A stretch of 12,838 nucleotides of DNA from Gemmatimonadota bacterium (lineage in GTDB: Bacteria > JAAXHH01): positions 1-12,838 of the forward strand of contig JAPOOT010000414.1 of assembly GCA_026713285.1 (NCBI GenBank), written 5' to 3'. A model generated the notes under the pieces. It had not been told where the DNA came from. It saw only the letters and a program-made list of their open reading frames with translations, and did not search any database. The translations under genes were made by a program, and so were the position numbers. Positions 1 through 7,180 of the stretch are shown here, in pieces. Numbering within the stretch: the stretch's first letter is position 1; each line of letters starts with the position of its first letter.

Positions 1-666
1 GCGCTGATAGGCGCCCATACGCGCATCGGCGCGGAGTGCAGGATCTATCACGGAGCCGTGGTGGGGTCCATACCCCAGGATCAGAAATTCATTGGTGAAC
101 AGTCCATACTGGAAATCGGCGACCGGACTTCGATCCGCGAATTCACCACGCTGAACCGCGGGACCAGCGCCCTGGGGAAGACGGTGATCGGAAGCGATAC
201 CCTGATCATGGCCTACGTGCACGTCGCCCACGACTGCGTGATCGGCAACCGCGTGATTCTTGCCAACGGCACGCAACTGGGCGGCCACGTGGAAATCGAA
301 GATTTCGCCATCACCGGCGGACTCGTCGCGGTACACCAGTTCGTCCGAATAGGCCGCAACGCTTTCATCAGCGGGGGCGGCATGGTTACCAAGGACATCT
401 GTCCGTACATCAAGTACGCCCACGACCCGCTGAAACCTGTTTCACTCAACACCATCGGTCTGAAACGCAGCGGGTTCTCCGATGAGGCCATCCGCACGCT
501 CAAAGAGGCCTATCGCCTGCTCCACCGGTCTTCGCTCAATGTTTCCCAGGCGGTTCAAGCGGTGTCGGACGATGTGGTACCGACCGTAGAAGTCGAGTAC
601 CTGCTCGCATTCATTCGGGAAAGCGCCGAGCGCAGCAAGCGGCACGGCCGTGGCCTGACTTCCTGA
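1..666 (+). CDS. lpxA: Acyl-ACP--UDP-N-acetylglucosamine O-acyltransferase, 5'-truncated by window edge
   Basis: LpxA catalyses the first step of lipid A synthesis, moving a hydroxyacyl chain from acyl carrier protein to the 3-OH of UDP-GlcNAc in the cytoplasm. The frame is open from base 1 and yields 221 visible residues; by alignment with the E. coli protein from memory, roughly the first 48 are missing. The left-handed beta-helix hexapeptide pattern is visible (LIGAHTRIG, VIGSDTLIM, VIGNRVILA). The catalytic His of the AHDC motif is visible residue 77 (bases 229-231), preceded by another His at 74. The other family signatures follow: GGHVEIEDFA, AVHQFVRIG and GLKRSGF, then an alpha-helical C-terminal domain ending at the usual length. 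The next gene is not lpxB, so the usual lpx cluster order ends here. The GTG at 58 is internal, not the start. Confidence 0.96.
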   Translation, partial: ALIGAHTRIGAECRIYHGAVVGSIPQDQKFIGEQSILEIGDRTSIREFTTLNRGTSALGKTVIGSDTLIMAYVHVAHDCVIGNRVILANGTQLGGHVEIEDFAITGGLVAVHQFVRIGRNAFISGGGMVTKDICPYIKYAHDPLKPVSLNTIGLKRSGFSDEAIRTLKEAYRLLHRSSLNVSQAVQAVSDDVVPTVEVEYLLAFIRESAERSKRHGRGLTS

Positions 667-733
667 CAAAACGGTCGCAACTCGGCAAGTGACCCGGCCG
701 CTGACACCTCAACTTTACACCCCATCGAGAAGT

Positions 734-741
734 AGAAAGGA
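734..741 (+). promoter_or_regulatory. Ribosome-binding site for the 587-residue gene
   Basis: AGAAAGGA lies 8 bp before the ATG at 750. A second possible signal, AGGAG at about 767-771, precedes an in-frame GTG at 780, so a start 10 residues later is also possible. The ATG at 750 gives the longer protein. Confidence 0.5.
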
Positions 742-749
742 TCCGTCCC

Positions 750-2513
750 ATGCCGTCCATCTCAACAGGAGCGCGTACCGTGCGCGTCGCGTCACCCATG
801 TCGCCTCCATCCTGGGCCTTGCTCGAATTGAACCTGATCAAACAGCAGGAAGAGGCCGTGGAAGCGTTCTACGACCAATATTTCGACGAGCGCGGGTACC
901 TGCAGTGCGTCCCGCGCTGGGGCGGTGACGACGGACCGGACGACGCGGCGGAAAACTTCGCGAACTGGCCGGAGCTCTATGCGATTGGCGCTTCGGAACG
1001 CGTATACGAATTGTACAGGAAGGCCTGGGACGGTCACCTGATGCAGTATACGGAGGCGAAGACCACCGAGGTCGAATTCGCCCGGGACGGCATGTATTTC
1101 AGGGAATTTCCCACGATGTTCGACTGGATGCACAACGGGGAGGGATTCACCGCTTTTTTCCTACAGGGACTGTGCGATCCGCAGGACAAGAAGTTCATCG
1201 ACCGTACGCGTCGCTTCTGCGGATTCTACATGGGCAACGATCCCATCGCGGACAACTACATCCCCGAGCACCGCGTAATCAAGAGCATGTTCAACGGCAG
1301 CCGGGGTCCGATGTTGCGCAAGGCGACGGGGCTCGACTGGGCCGGCGATTCCATCGAGGTCGAGGGCCGTTTCAGGCTGGGACACGGGGAACGGAACTAC
1401 GAAGAGATGGTCGCCCATTTCAAAGACTACAACGACGTGGCCGGCGACCATCCGTTGAACATGGGCGTGACCACGATGACGCTGAACGCCTACATGATCG
1501 ACGGAGACGAGACCTACGGCGAGTGGACGAAGAACTACCTGGACGCCTGGGTGGAACGGACCGAGAAGAACAACGGCATCATACCCACGAATATCGGGCT
1601 GGACGGGAGCATCGGCGGGGAGTGCGGCGGAAGATGGTACGGCGGGGCGTACGGGTGGGGATTCTCGACCATCGTGCCCCAGACCGGGGAAATAGCGCAT
1701 CGCCCCTACTTCCTGATCCGCGTCCACTGGAGTTTCGGCAACGGGCTGCTGCTGACGGGCGATCAGAAATACGTGGATACCTGGCGCGGCGTCATCGACG
1801 GGGTCAACGCCCACAGCAAGGTCGAGAACGGCCGGACGCTCTATCCCCGCATGCACGGCGACGACGGCTGGTACGACTACCAGCCCGAACCCTTCTCCGG
1901 CGGTGCGGAGCATGTCTACTACTGGTCCATGGACCGCCGCGACCTTGAACGGCTGCCCATGGAAGGCTGGATCGCTTACCTGGAAGGGCAGAACCCGGAC
2001 TACCCGGAAACAGCGCTGCAGGAGGACATCTCGTCGGTTCGATTGAAAATGGAGCGGTTGAGAAACGATCTTACCTCGCCGGATACGCGCCTGTCGGACG
2101 ACATGAACGGCACGAATCCCGCCGAGGTGGACGCCCTGATCCGGCTCATGCTCGGTGGCATACCCACGGGACACTTCGGCCATCCCCTGCACTGCCGTTT
2201 CCGGTATTTCGATCCCGCCAGGGTGCGCCCAGGCATGCCCGAGGACGTGGCCGCACTCGTGGAGGAACTCCATGACGACAGCGCCGTGGTTACGCTGGTG
2301 AATACCAATCAGGTGTCCCCCCGGACCGTGACCGTCCAGGGCGGCGCTTACGGTGAACACCAGATCCTGGAAGTCAGTGATGAAAACGGGTCTGCCGCGG
2401 TCGACGGCGCCAGCGTTACGGTGACCCTCGAACCCGGGTGCGGCAGCAGGCTGCGCGTGGCCATGGATCGCTACGCCAACCGGCCGTCCTTCGCTTTTCC
2501 CTGGGAAAGGTAG
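750..2513 (+). CDS. Uncharacterised 587-residue protein, possible alpha/alpha-toroid carbohydrate-active enzyme
   Basis: I do not recognise a named family. The predicted protein has no signal peptide or membrane segment. Residues about 25-410 are rich in aromatic and acidic residues with alternating helices (for example YAIGASERVYELYRKAW and LNAYMIDGDETYGEWT). A Gly- and Trp-rich stretch follows at 282-306 (GLDGSIGGECGGRWYGGAYG), then HWSFGNGLLLTGDQKYVDTW at 326-345. This layout resembles six-hairpin or (alpha/alpha) toroid glycosidases and polysaccharide lyases. Residues about 510-572 look like a beta-sandwich tail (VVTLVNTNQVSPRTVTVQGG, then VTVTLEPGCGSRLRV). The fold assignment is inference from pattern only. 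The gene starts 83 bp after lpxA and ends 9 bp before the M20 peptidase gene, so co-expression with the latter is likely. An alternative start is GTG at 780. The long antisense frames across it are GC-driven shadows. Confidence 0.8.
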   Translation: MPSISTGARTVRVASPMSPPSWALLELNLIKQQEEAVEAFYDQYFDERGYLQCVPRWGGDDGPDDAAENFANWPELYAIGASERVYELYRKAWDGHLMQYTEAKTTEVEFARDGMYFREFPTMFDWMHNGEGFTAFFLQGLCDPQDKKFIDRTRRFCGFYMGNDPIADNYIPEHRVIKSMFNGSRGPMLRKATGLDWAGDSIEVEGRFRLGHGERNYEEMVAHFKDYNDVAGDHPLNMGVTTMTLNAYMIDGDETYGEWTKNYLDAWVERTEKNNGIIPTNIGLDGSIGGECGGRWYGGAYGWGFSTIVPQTGEIAHRPYFLIRVHWSFGNGLLLTGDQKYVDTWRGVIDGVNAHSKVENGRTLYPRMHGDDGWYDYQPEPFSGGAEHVYYWSMDRRDLERLPMEGWIAYLEGQNPDYPETALQEDISSVRLKMERLRNDLTSPDTRLSDDMNGTNPAEVDALIRLMLGGIPTGHFGHPLHCRFRYFDPARVRPGMPEDVAALVEELHDDSAVVTLVNTNQVSPRTVTVQGGAYGEHQILEVSDENGSAAVDGASVTVTLEPGCGSRLRVAMDRYANRPSFAFPWER

Positions 2514-2522
2514 GCGCATCGT

Positions 2523-3848
2523 ATGCAAAGAAATGTGATTTGGGCGCTGAAGGCCATGTCGGTCATGGCCTTCGGGCTGGGTCTCCACGTGTTGACGGGA
2601 AACGCGGCTGCCCAACAGGACAGTGTGGCCGCGCTCGTGGAAAAGCACCGGGCGGAAGCCATCCGAAAGCGCGAGCATATCCACCAGAACCCGGAACTGG
2701 GCAACCGGGAATTCAAGACGGCGGAACTGGTCGCGGAGCATCTCACCGCGTTGGGCATCGAGATACAGACCGGCGTCGCCCATACGGGCGTGGTCGGTGT
2801 GCTGAAAGGCGGACGGCCCGGTCCGGTGGTAGCCATCCGGGCGGACATGGACGCCCTGCCGGTGACGGAGGAGACGGTACTACCCTTCAAATCGACCGTG
2901 CGGACGACCTATCTCGGCAAGGAAGTGGGCGTCATGCACGCCTGCGGCCATGACGTGCATACGGCCGTACAATTGGGCGTTGCTTCCGTGCTGGCCGACA
3001 TGAAGGCCGACCTGCCCGGCACGGTCAAATTCATATTCCAGCCGGCAGAGGAAGGGCCTCCCCCGGGCGAAGAGGGTGGAGCGGACCTGATGGTGCGGGA
3101 GAAAGTCCTCGAAGATCCCGCGCCCGAGGCTATCTTCGGACTCCACGCACTGCCGTCCCTCGAGGTGGGCACGGTCGGATTTACCATTGGTCCGGCCATG
3201 GCCGCCGTGGACCATTTCTACATCAAGGTACGGGGCAAACAGGCCCATGGCGCCCGTCCCGAAGAGGGCATCGATCCCATCGTGATGGCGTCCGAAATCG
3301 TACTCGCCCTGCAGACGATCCGGTCCCGCACCCTGTCGCCGCTGGAACCCAGCGTGGTCACCGTGGGTATCTTCCGTGGCGGAGAACGCTTCAACATCAT
3401 ACCCCGGGAAGTCCACCTGGAGGGAACGGTGCGCACCTACAATCCCGATGTCCGGGACATGGTGGAAAACCGGATGAAAACCATCCTGGAAGGCATTACC
3501 GGGGCCTATGGCGGATCCTTCGAACTTAACTACGACCGCGGCACGCCGTCCGTGATCAACAACCCCGAGCTGTCCCGCGAGATGGCCGGTTACCTGGCCG
3601 GAGCGCCCGGCGTGGACCAGGTGCTGGAACTGCCCCCGACGATGGGCGGCGAGGACTTCGCCTATTTCTCCAACGTCATTCCAGGTTTCTTCTATCGGCT
3701 CGGCGTCACCAGGCCCGGCCAGCCCTCCGGCGGCCTGCATACGCCGACCATGACGGCGGACAGCGAATCGGTCACGGTGGGCATGCGCGCGATGACCCAC
3801 CTGGTGCTGGAGTTTTTGAACGCAAGAGCACTTCAGTCCAACCAGTAG
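2523..3848 (+). CDS. Exported M20D-family amidohydrolase (hippurate / IAA-amino-acid hydrolase-like)
   Basis: The 441-residue protein is a dinuclear-metal aminoacylase or carboxypeptidase of family M20, subfamily D, whose members hydrolyse N-acyl or N-aryl amino acids. Residues 1-30 form a signal peptide: basic MQRNVIWALK, a hydrophobic core, then an AAA cleavage site before QQDS. Acting in the periplasm is therefore likely. Family signatures appear in order: HQNPELGNREFKT at 54-66, IRADMDALPV at 105-114, MHACGHDVHTA at 138-148, FQPAEEG at 172-178, GLHALP at 206-211, MGGEDFAYF at 374-382 and LHTPTM at 405-410. The expected metal ligands are present: C141, H143, E177, H208 and H406, so it should be active. 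The dimerisation domain lies around 225-335. Length is typical plus the leader. The true substrate cannot be told from sequence. The start lies 9 bp after the previous stop. Confidence 0.93.
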   Translation: MQRNVIWALKAMSVMAFGLGLHVLTGNAAAQQDSVAALVEKHRAEAIRKREHIHQNPELGNREFKTAELVAEHLTALGIEIQTGVAHTGVVGVLKGGRPGPVVAIRADMDALPVTEETVLPFKSTVRTTYLGKEVGVMHACGHDVHTAVQLGVASVLADMKADLPGTVKFIFQPAEEGPPPGEEGGADLMVREKVLEDPAPEAIFGLHALPSLEVGTVGFTIGPAMAAVDHFYIKVRGKQAHGARPEEGIDPIVMASEIVLALQTIRSRTLSPLEPSVVTVGIFRGGERFNIIPREVHLEGTVRTYNPDVRDMVENRMKTILEGITGAYGGSFELNYDRGTPSVINNPELSREMAGYLAGAPGVDQVLELPPTMGGEDFAYFSNVIPGFFYRLGVTRPGQPSGGLHTPTMTADSESVTVGMRAMTHLVLEFLNARALQSNQ

Positions 3849-3852
3849 CCGC

Positions 3853-3951
3853 GTCACAACGACTACGTGCGGCTAAACGAACCGTGTCACAACGACTACG
3901 TGCGGCTTAACGGCTCGCGTCACAACGACTACGTGCGGCTTAACGACCCCC
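3853..3951 (+). repeat. Three tandem copies of a 33-bp repeat between convergent genes
   Basis: Units begin at 3853, 3886 and 3919, a constant 33-bp period. Each opens with the identical 20-mer GTCACAACGACTACGTGCGG followed by CT[T/A]AACG. The last 6 or so bases of each unit vary. The array starts 4 bp after the M20 stop codon and lies 40 bp before the stop of the leftward gene. The core is not clearly palindromic, and no intrinsic terminator is obvious within it. Confidence 0.93.
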
Positions 3952-3991
3952 GGGGTTCCGCGAAGCCTGCCCGGCATCGACTAGCCGCCGG

Positions 3992-4501
3992 TCACCGGTC
4001 CTGTGATGACCGGGACGCCTGTCGGTAGGCCAGCGTCAGGTCCAGGGCCGTAATACGTGTCGCCCCTTCGATTCGCACGCTCGCGTCATCGGTGACGTAG
4101 TACTTGTCTATTTCGTCGAAGGCACTCGTCCCGGCGAGATTCCTGACCAGCGTTTCCCCGATATCGACCACCGTGTGGAGCCATAGCCCGCGCGCCTGGT
4201 ATTCTCTGCGCCATCCCTCCCAGTTCGAGGCGTCTTTCCGGTCCAGGGGATCCGAAGAGATCAGGTGATCCGACCGAATCAGGTGGGACCATCCCAGGTG
4301 ATCGATCACCCGCTCGATGCGCGCAACGCTGTGGCTGGACAGGATGCCGAGGGCGAAACCCCCCGATGCAATGGTCTCCAGGTGTTCCCCGGCGAACCGC
4401 CCCGTCGCCCGGATTTCGTTCCGGTCGATCTGCTCGTACATGGTTTCTTTCGCGTCCAGGTGAGCCAGGGTCCGTAAACCCATGACCACGAGTGGTCTCA
4501 T
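3992..4501 (-). CDS. Uncharacterised small protein, possible degenerate HAD-like hydrolase
   Basis: The product is 169 residues from the chosen ATG at 4501. That start has GAAAGG (4511-4516) 9 bp upstream, whereas the in-frame ATG at 4510 abuts this site and is less likely. Parts recall the haloacid dehalogenase fold: FALGILSSHSVARIERVIDHLG at 49-70 has the strand, Ser and helix arrangement of HAD motif II, and YYVTDDASVRIEGATR at 134-149 resembles the acidic motif IV. The N-terminus, LVVMGLRTL at 4-12, sits where motif I (DxDGT) would be, but it lacks both aspartates, so classical phosphatase activity is doubtful. It is the last gene of the leftward run, 87 bp behind the permease gene. HAD membership is a low-confidence inference, but the reading frame and ribosome-binding site support a real gene. 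Confidence 0.65.
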   Translation of the reverse strand: MRPLVVMGLRTLAHLDAKETMYEQIDRNEIRATGRFAGEHLETIASGGFALGILSSHSVARIERVIDHLGWSHLIRSDHLISSDPLDRKDASNWEGWRREYQARGLWLHTVVDIGETLVRNLAGTSAFDEIDKYYVTDDASVRIEGATRITALDLTLAYRQASRSSQDR

Positions 4502-4510
4502 AGTGATCAT

Positions 4511-4516
4511 CCTTTC
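4511..4516 (-). promoter_or_regulatory. Ribosome-binding site that decides the start of the HAD-like gene
   Basis: GAAAGG on the minus strand lies 9 bp before the ATG at 4501 and directly touches the ATG at 4510. The downstream ATG is therefore preferred. Confidence 0.5.
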
Positions 4517-4588
4517 GCCAGATCCCTTTCCGCCAATTCCCGATGAGTGGGTATTCGGAAACCCGCTACAGCACGAACGCGCCAGCGC

Positions 4589-5521
4589 TCACCGGCTCTT
4601 TGCAGTCCGCCTCAGGTTACCGAGTATGGAACCGACGACGACCAGCACGGCGCCGGATACGCTGAGGAAGTTGAGGTTTTCCGGCTGGAGCAGGCCGGGT
4701 ACGAGCGGAGCGGCGATCATCATGTCGACGACGGTAACCAGGGGCGCGGCCGACAGGACCATGCTGACTCTGAAAACCTCGAGGTGTTTCAGGGACTCCA
4801 CCAGGGTCACGAATGCAACGAGGGAAATCACCGCCGATACGTTCAACAGGACCATCTGAGAGGAGTCCTGCGCCAGCAGCGAGTCGAACCGAACGAAGGG
4901 AAGGATCAGGATCGATCCGGCCGTGTAGATCAGGAACAGGATGACGGAAGTGGGCAGAACCTGTAGCAGTTGCTTCTGGGTCAGCGTGTACGTGGAGAGC
5001 GCGAGCGCCGCGACGGTGACCCAGAGAATGCCCGGGATCATGGCGCTGTCCCCGGACAGAAGTTCCGACAACTGCTCGTTGAAGAACAGGACGATACCGC
5101 CCGTGAGCAGCATGAGTCCGAATACCTGTATACGCGTCATCCGCTCTTTGAAAAGCAGCATGGCGCCCAGCAGGAGGAACAGCAGCGAGATCTGGTTGAC
5201 TACCTGGGCCGCGCTTGGCGAGATGTACTGCAGGCTCTGGGGATAGAATACGTACGCGCAACTGAAGCCCAGAACCGCCGCGAGAAAGACCAGCGCGTAA
5301 CCGCCCCGCAGCTGGCGGACCAGGGGGAAATGACCCTGCCTTTGCACGATCACCGCCATCAGCACGGCCGCGACGACGAAACGGTACCAGGTCATCGTGA
5401 ACGCGTCCAGGCTGATCAGCATGATTTTCAGGACGATGGGCAGCCCGCCCCACACGAAAATCGTGAACAGGCTCAGGACCAGCCCCAGGCCCCAGCGGCC
5501 GCTGGTGACGTGCCGGTTCAT
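4589..5521 (-). CDS. EamA/DMT-superfamily permease
   Basis: This is an inner-membrane transporter of the drug/metabolite superfamily with two EamA repeats, 310 residues from ATG 5521. About ten hydrophobic helices are visible, beginning with LGLVLSLFTIFVWGGLPIVL. The end of the first repeat carries the typical KERMTRIQVFGLMLLTGGIV pattern, and the last helix is VSGAVLVVVGSILG followed by a basic tail. Members export amino acids, metabolites or drugs, or sometimes import; the substrate is unknown. A TTG at 5569 would add 16 residues that look unlike coding sequence (rich in Pro and Cys); starting at 5521 puts helix 1 near the N-terminus as usual, although no good Shine-Dalgarno site precedes it. 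It lies 118 bp behind the M81 gene in the leftward run, so it may move the substrate or product of that pathway. Confidence 0.92.
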   Translation of the reverse strand: MNRHVTSGRWGLGLVLSLFTIFVWGGLPIVLKIMLISLDAFTMTWYRFVVAAVLMAVIVQRQGHFPLVRQLRGGYALVFLAAVLGFSCAYVFYPQSLQYISPSAAQVVNQISLLFLLLGAMLLFKERMTRIQVFGLMLLTGGIVLFFNEQLSELLSGDSAMIPGILWVTVAALALSTYTLTQKQLLQVLPTSVILFLIYTAGSILILPFVRFDSLLAQDSSQMVLLNVSAVISLVAFVTLVESLKHLEVFRVSMVLSAAPLVTVVDMMIAAPLVPGLLQPENLNFLSVSGAVLVVVGSILGNLRRTAKSR

Positions 5522-5639
5522 GCAACACCCGGGAGGATGAAGGAAAGGAAACTGCCGATACGCGGGCAAACGCTCCGGTCAGGTCCGGCCGCCAATGACC
5601 TTTCGGGAAGGACCGGTACGGGAGGACAGCCGCGCGGGT

Positions 5640-7079
5640 TTATTCGTACACCTCCACTTCCGGCGTGAAGGTCATGTCGGGGTCGAGGGGATAAATCGGC
5701 CGGGGGACGAACCGGTGGCCGAGCGTGGGGATGTTCGGACTCGCAGCGCCGGGGGAATCGATGGTTATGGTACGCTCCGCCCACTCGTCGTACCACTCAT
5801 CCGGCGTGTGAGGCAGTTTCTTGACGACGACGTCGAAGTTTTTCGGATCCTGCCCGAAGGCGGGATACATCCAACGGTCGCACAGCTGGGGGCCTGAAGC
5901 CGCGAGAAAGATCGTGATATTGCGGCATTTCAGTACCGCGACGGGTGTATCATCCCGCCGGCCCAGCACCTCCACCGTCGCGGTAACCGCCACAGGGGTG
6001 AAGCGCGGGTCAAGCGTACCGCCGAGGGGAACGGTGATCGTCTGGCCGACACCCGCTTCCATGGCCCGCTCTACGGCGGGGTCGTCACGGATGGGAAACA
6101 GTACGCTCCCCCTGTAGTCGCTTTCGAGGAACCCCTTCAGCATGGTATTGCTGGTGCCCGGAGCGCCGGAGCTGGTGGCGTCGGCGGCGTCGGCGAACAC
6201 AACCGTTCCCGCGGCATTCGCCGCGATCCGGATGCCTTCTTCCACGCTGTGCAACACGCACTGCATGTGAGACCGCATGTCCCAGAAGCTCCGGCCGATA
6301 TGCAACGCTTCGCGTTCCGCCAGGTCCCGGTTCCCGTCCGTAATCACGACGACGCGAGAACCCTGCTCCGGACAGTCCGTTGGCGGATGGCCGAGCATGA
6401 TGCCTCCGGCGAGGACGTCATCACGCTCTTCCAGGCGCTCCAGGTACCGGATGAACGTGCCGTGGACCCCGGTGGCGGTCTTGAGCTCGTCGCCCCGGAC
6501 CATGGTGGGCGTGTACACGGTTCCAATAACCGGCCGCGCCCCGCCGAGTATACGCAGCAGTACCCCGGCGGCCCTGGCGCCCGTCTCGTACCAGTCGATG
6601 TGTGGATAGGTATGCAGGATGCTGCACCCGTCCATGTGGGACAGCATGCGCCGGGTGATCGTGCCGTGCATGTCGAAGGAGGCGACCACGGGCACGTGAG
6701 GCCCTACAATACGCCGTACTTCCTGCAGAACGAACCCCTCCGGGTCTTTCTCGACTTCCGCGGCCATGGCGCCGTGGAGATTCAGGTACACCCCGTCGGT
6801 CCCGGTTCTCTCCCGGACAATGGCGTCGAGCAATTCCGACGTGGTACGCTCGAAACACGCCTGCGTTATCGTGCCTCCCGCCCCCATCGCGGCACTGTAA
6901 GTAGGCACGATTTCCACGCCTGGCCGGGCGGTCAGTGTATCTACGGCACCCCCGACCACGCCGCTCGGCTCCTCCAGCATCTCTTCGCCCCGCGAGACAC
7001 CGAAATCTTCGTAGACCGTATCGTTGGGATGGAAATCGTTGGTTTCCTGGAATAAGGTGCCGATCAGGATCCTGGGCAT
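5640..7079 (-). CDS. M81-family metallopeptidase (MlrC-like)
   Basis: The 479-residue protein belongs to the MlrC family, named after the last enzyme of microcystin LR degradation. Most members outside that pathway have no known substrate and are probably amidohydrolases. Visible signatures are QETNDFHP at 11-18, NLHGAM at 100-105, SFDMHGTIT at 134-142, YPHIDWYETG at 158-167 and DAADATSSGAPG at 297-308. The D and H residues at 136-138 and 160-162 are the likely zinc ligands. The glycine-rich loop, often written DNPGGG, reads DATSSG here. No signal peptide is seen, so the protein is cytoplasmic. The ATG at 7079 is preceded by GGAG at about 5 bp. It lies 101 bp behind the ThDP-enzyme gene and upstream of a permease, which suggests cleavage of an amide or peptide-like intermediate in the same pathway. 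That role is inference. Confidence 0.92.
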   Translation of the reverse strand: MPRILIGTLFQETNDFHPNDTVYEDFGVSRGEEMLEEPSGVVGGAVDTLTARPGVEIVPTYSAAMGAGGTITQACFERTTSELLDAIVRERTGTDGVYLNLHGAMAAEVEKDPEGFVLQEVRRIVGPHVPVVASFDMHGTITRRMLSHMDGCSILHTYPHIDWYETGARAAGVLLRILGGARPVIGTVYTPTMVRGDELKTATGVHGTFIRYLERLEERDDVLAGGIMLGHPPTDCPEQGSRVVVITDGNRDLAEREALHIGRSFWDMRSHMQCVLHSVEEGIRIAANAAGTVVFADAADATSSGAPGTSNTMLKGFLESDYRGSVLFPIRDDPAVERAMEAGVGQTITVPLGGTLDPRFTPVAVTATVEVLGRRDDTPVAVLKCRNITIFLAASGPQLCDRWMYPAFGQDPKNFDVVVKKLPHTPDEWYDEWAERTITIDSPGAASPNIPTLGHRFVPRPIYPLDPDMTFTPEVEVYE

Positions 7080-7180
7080 GGCGCTCCGGTAGTATTCCGC
7101 CTGAAAACTTCGGCGAACTGTAATTTACGCGTACGTCCGCATCGCATTCACTTCACGATCATCGCGTCTTCGTATAGTGC

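Noticed and set aside
1161..2783. 540-residue leftward open frame antisense to the 587-residue gene
   Set aside because: It follows the codon phase of the rightward gene, has no ribosome-binding site or recognisable domain, and is what GC-rich third positions create by chance.
3853..3951. Possible CRISPR array
   Set aside because: The conserved part is about 27 bp but only about 6 bp varies between units; there are no spacers of proper length and no cas genes.
4200..4320. Short internal similarity (ATCAGGTG and GATCACC pieces) within the HAD-like gene
   Set aside because: The matches are only 7-9 bp, imperfect and inside codons; they can be explained by repeated Ser-Asp-His-Leu codons.
6249..7055. 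268-residue rightward frame opposite the M81 gene
   Set aside because: Shadow of the M81 gene, with no motif or start signal.
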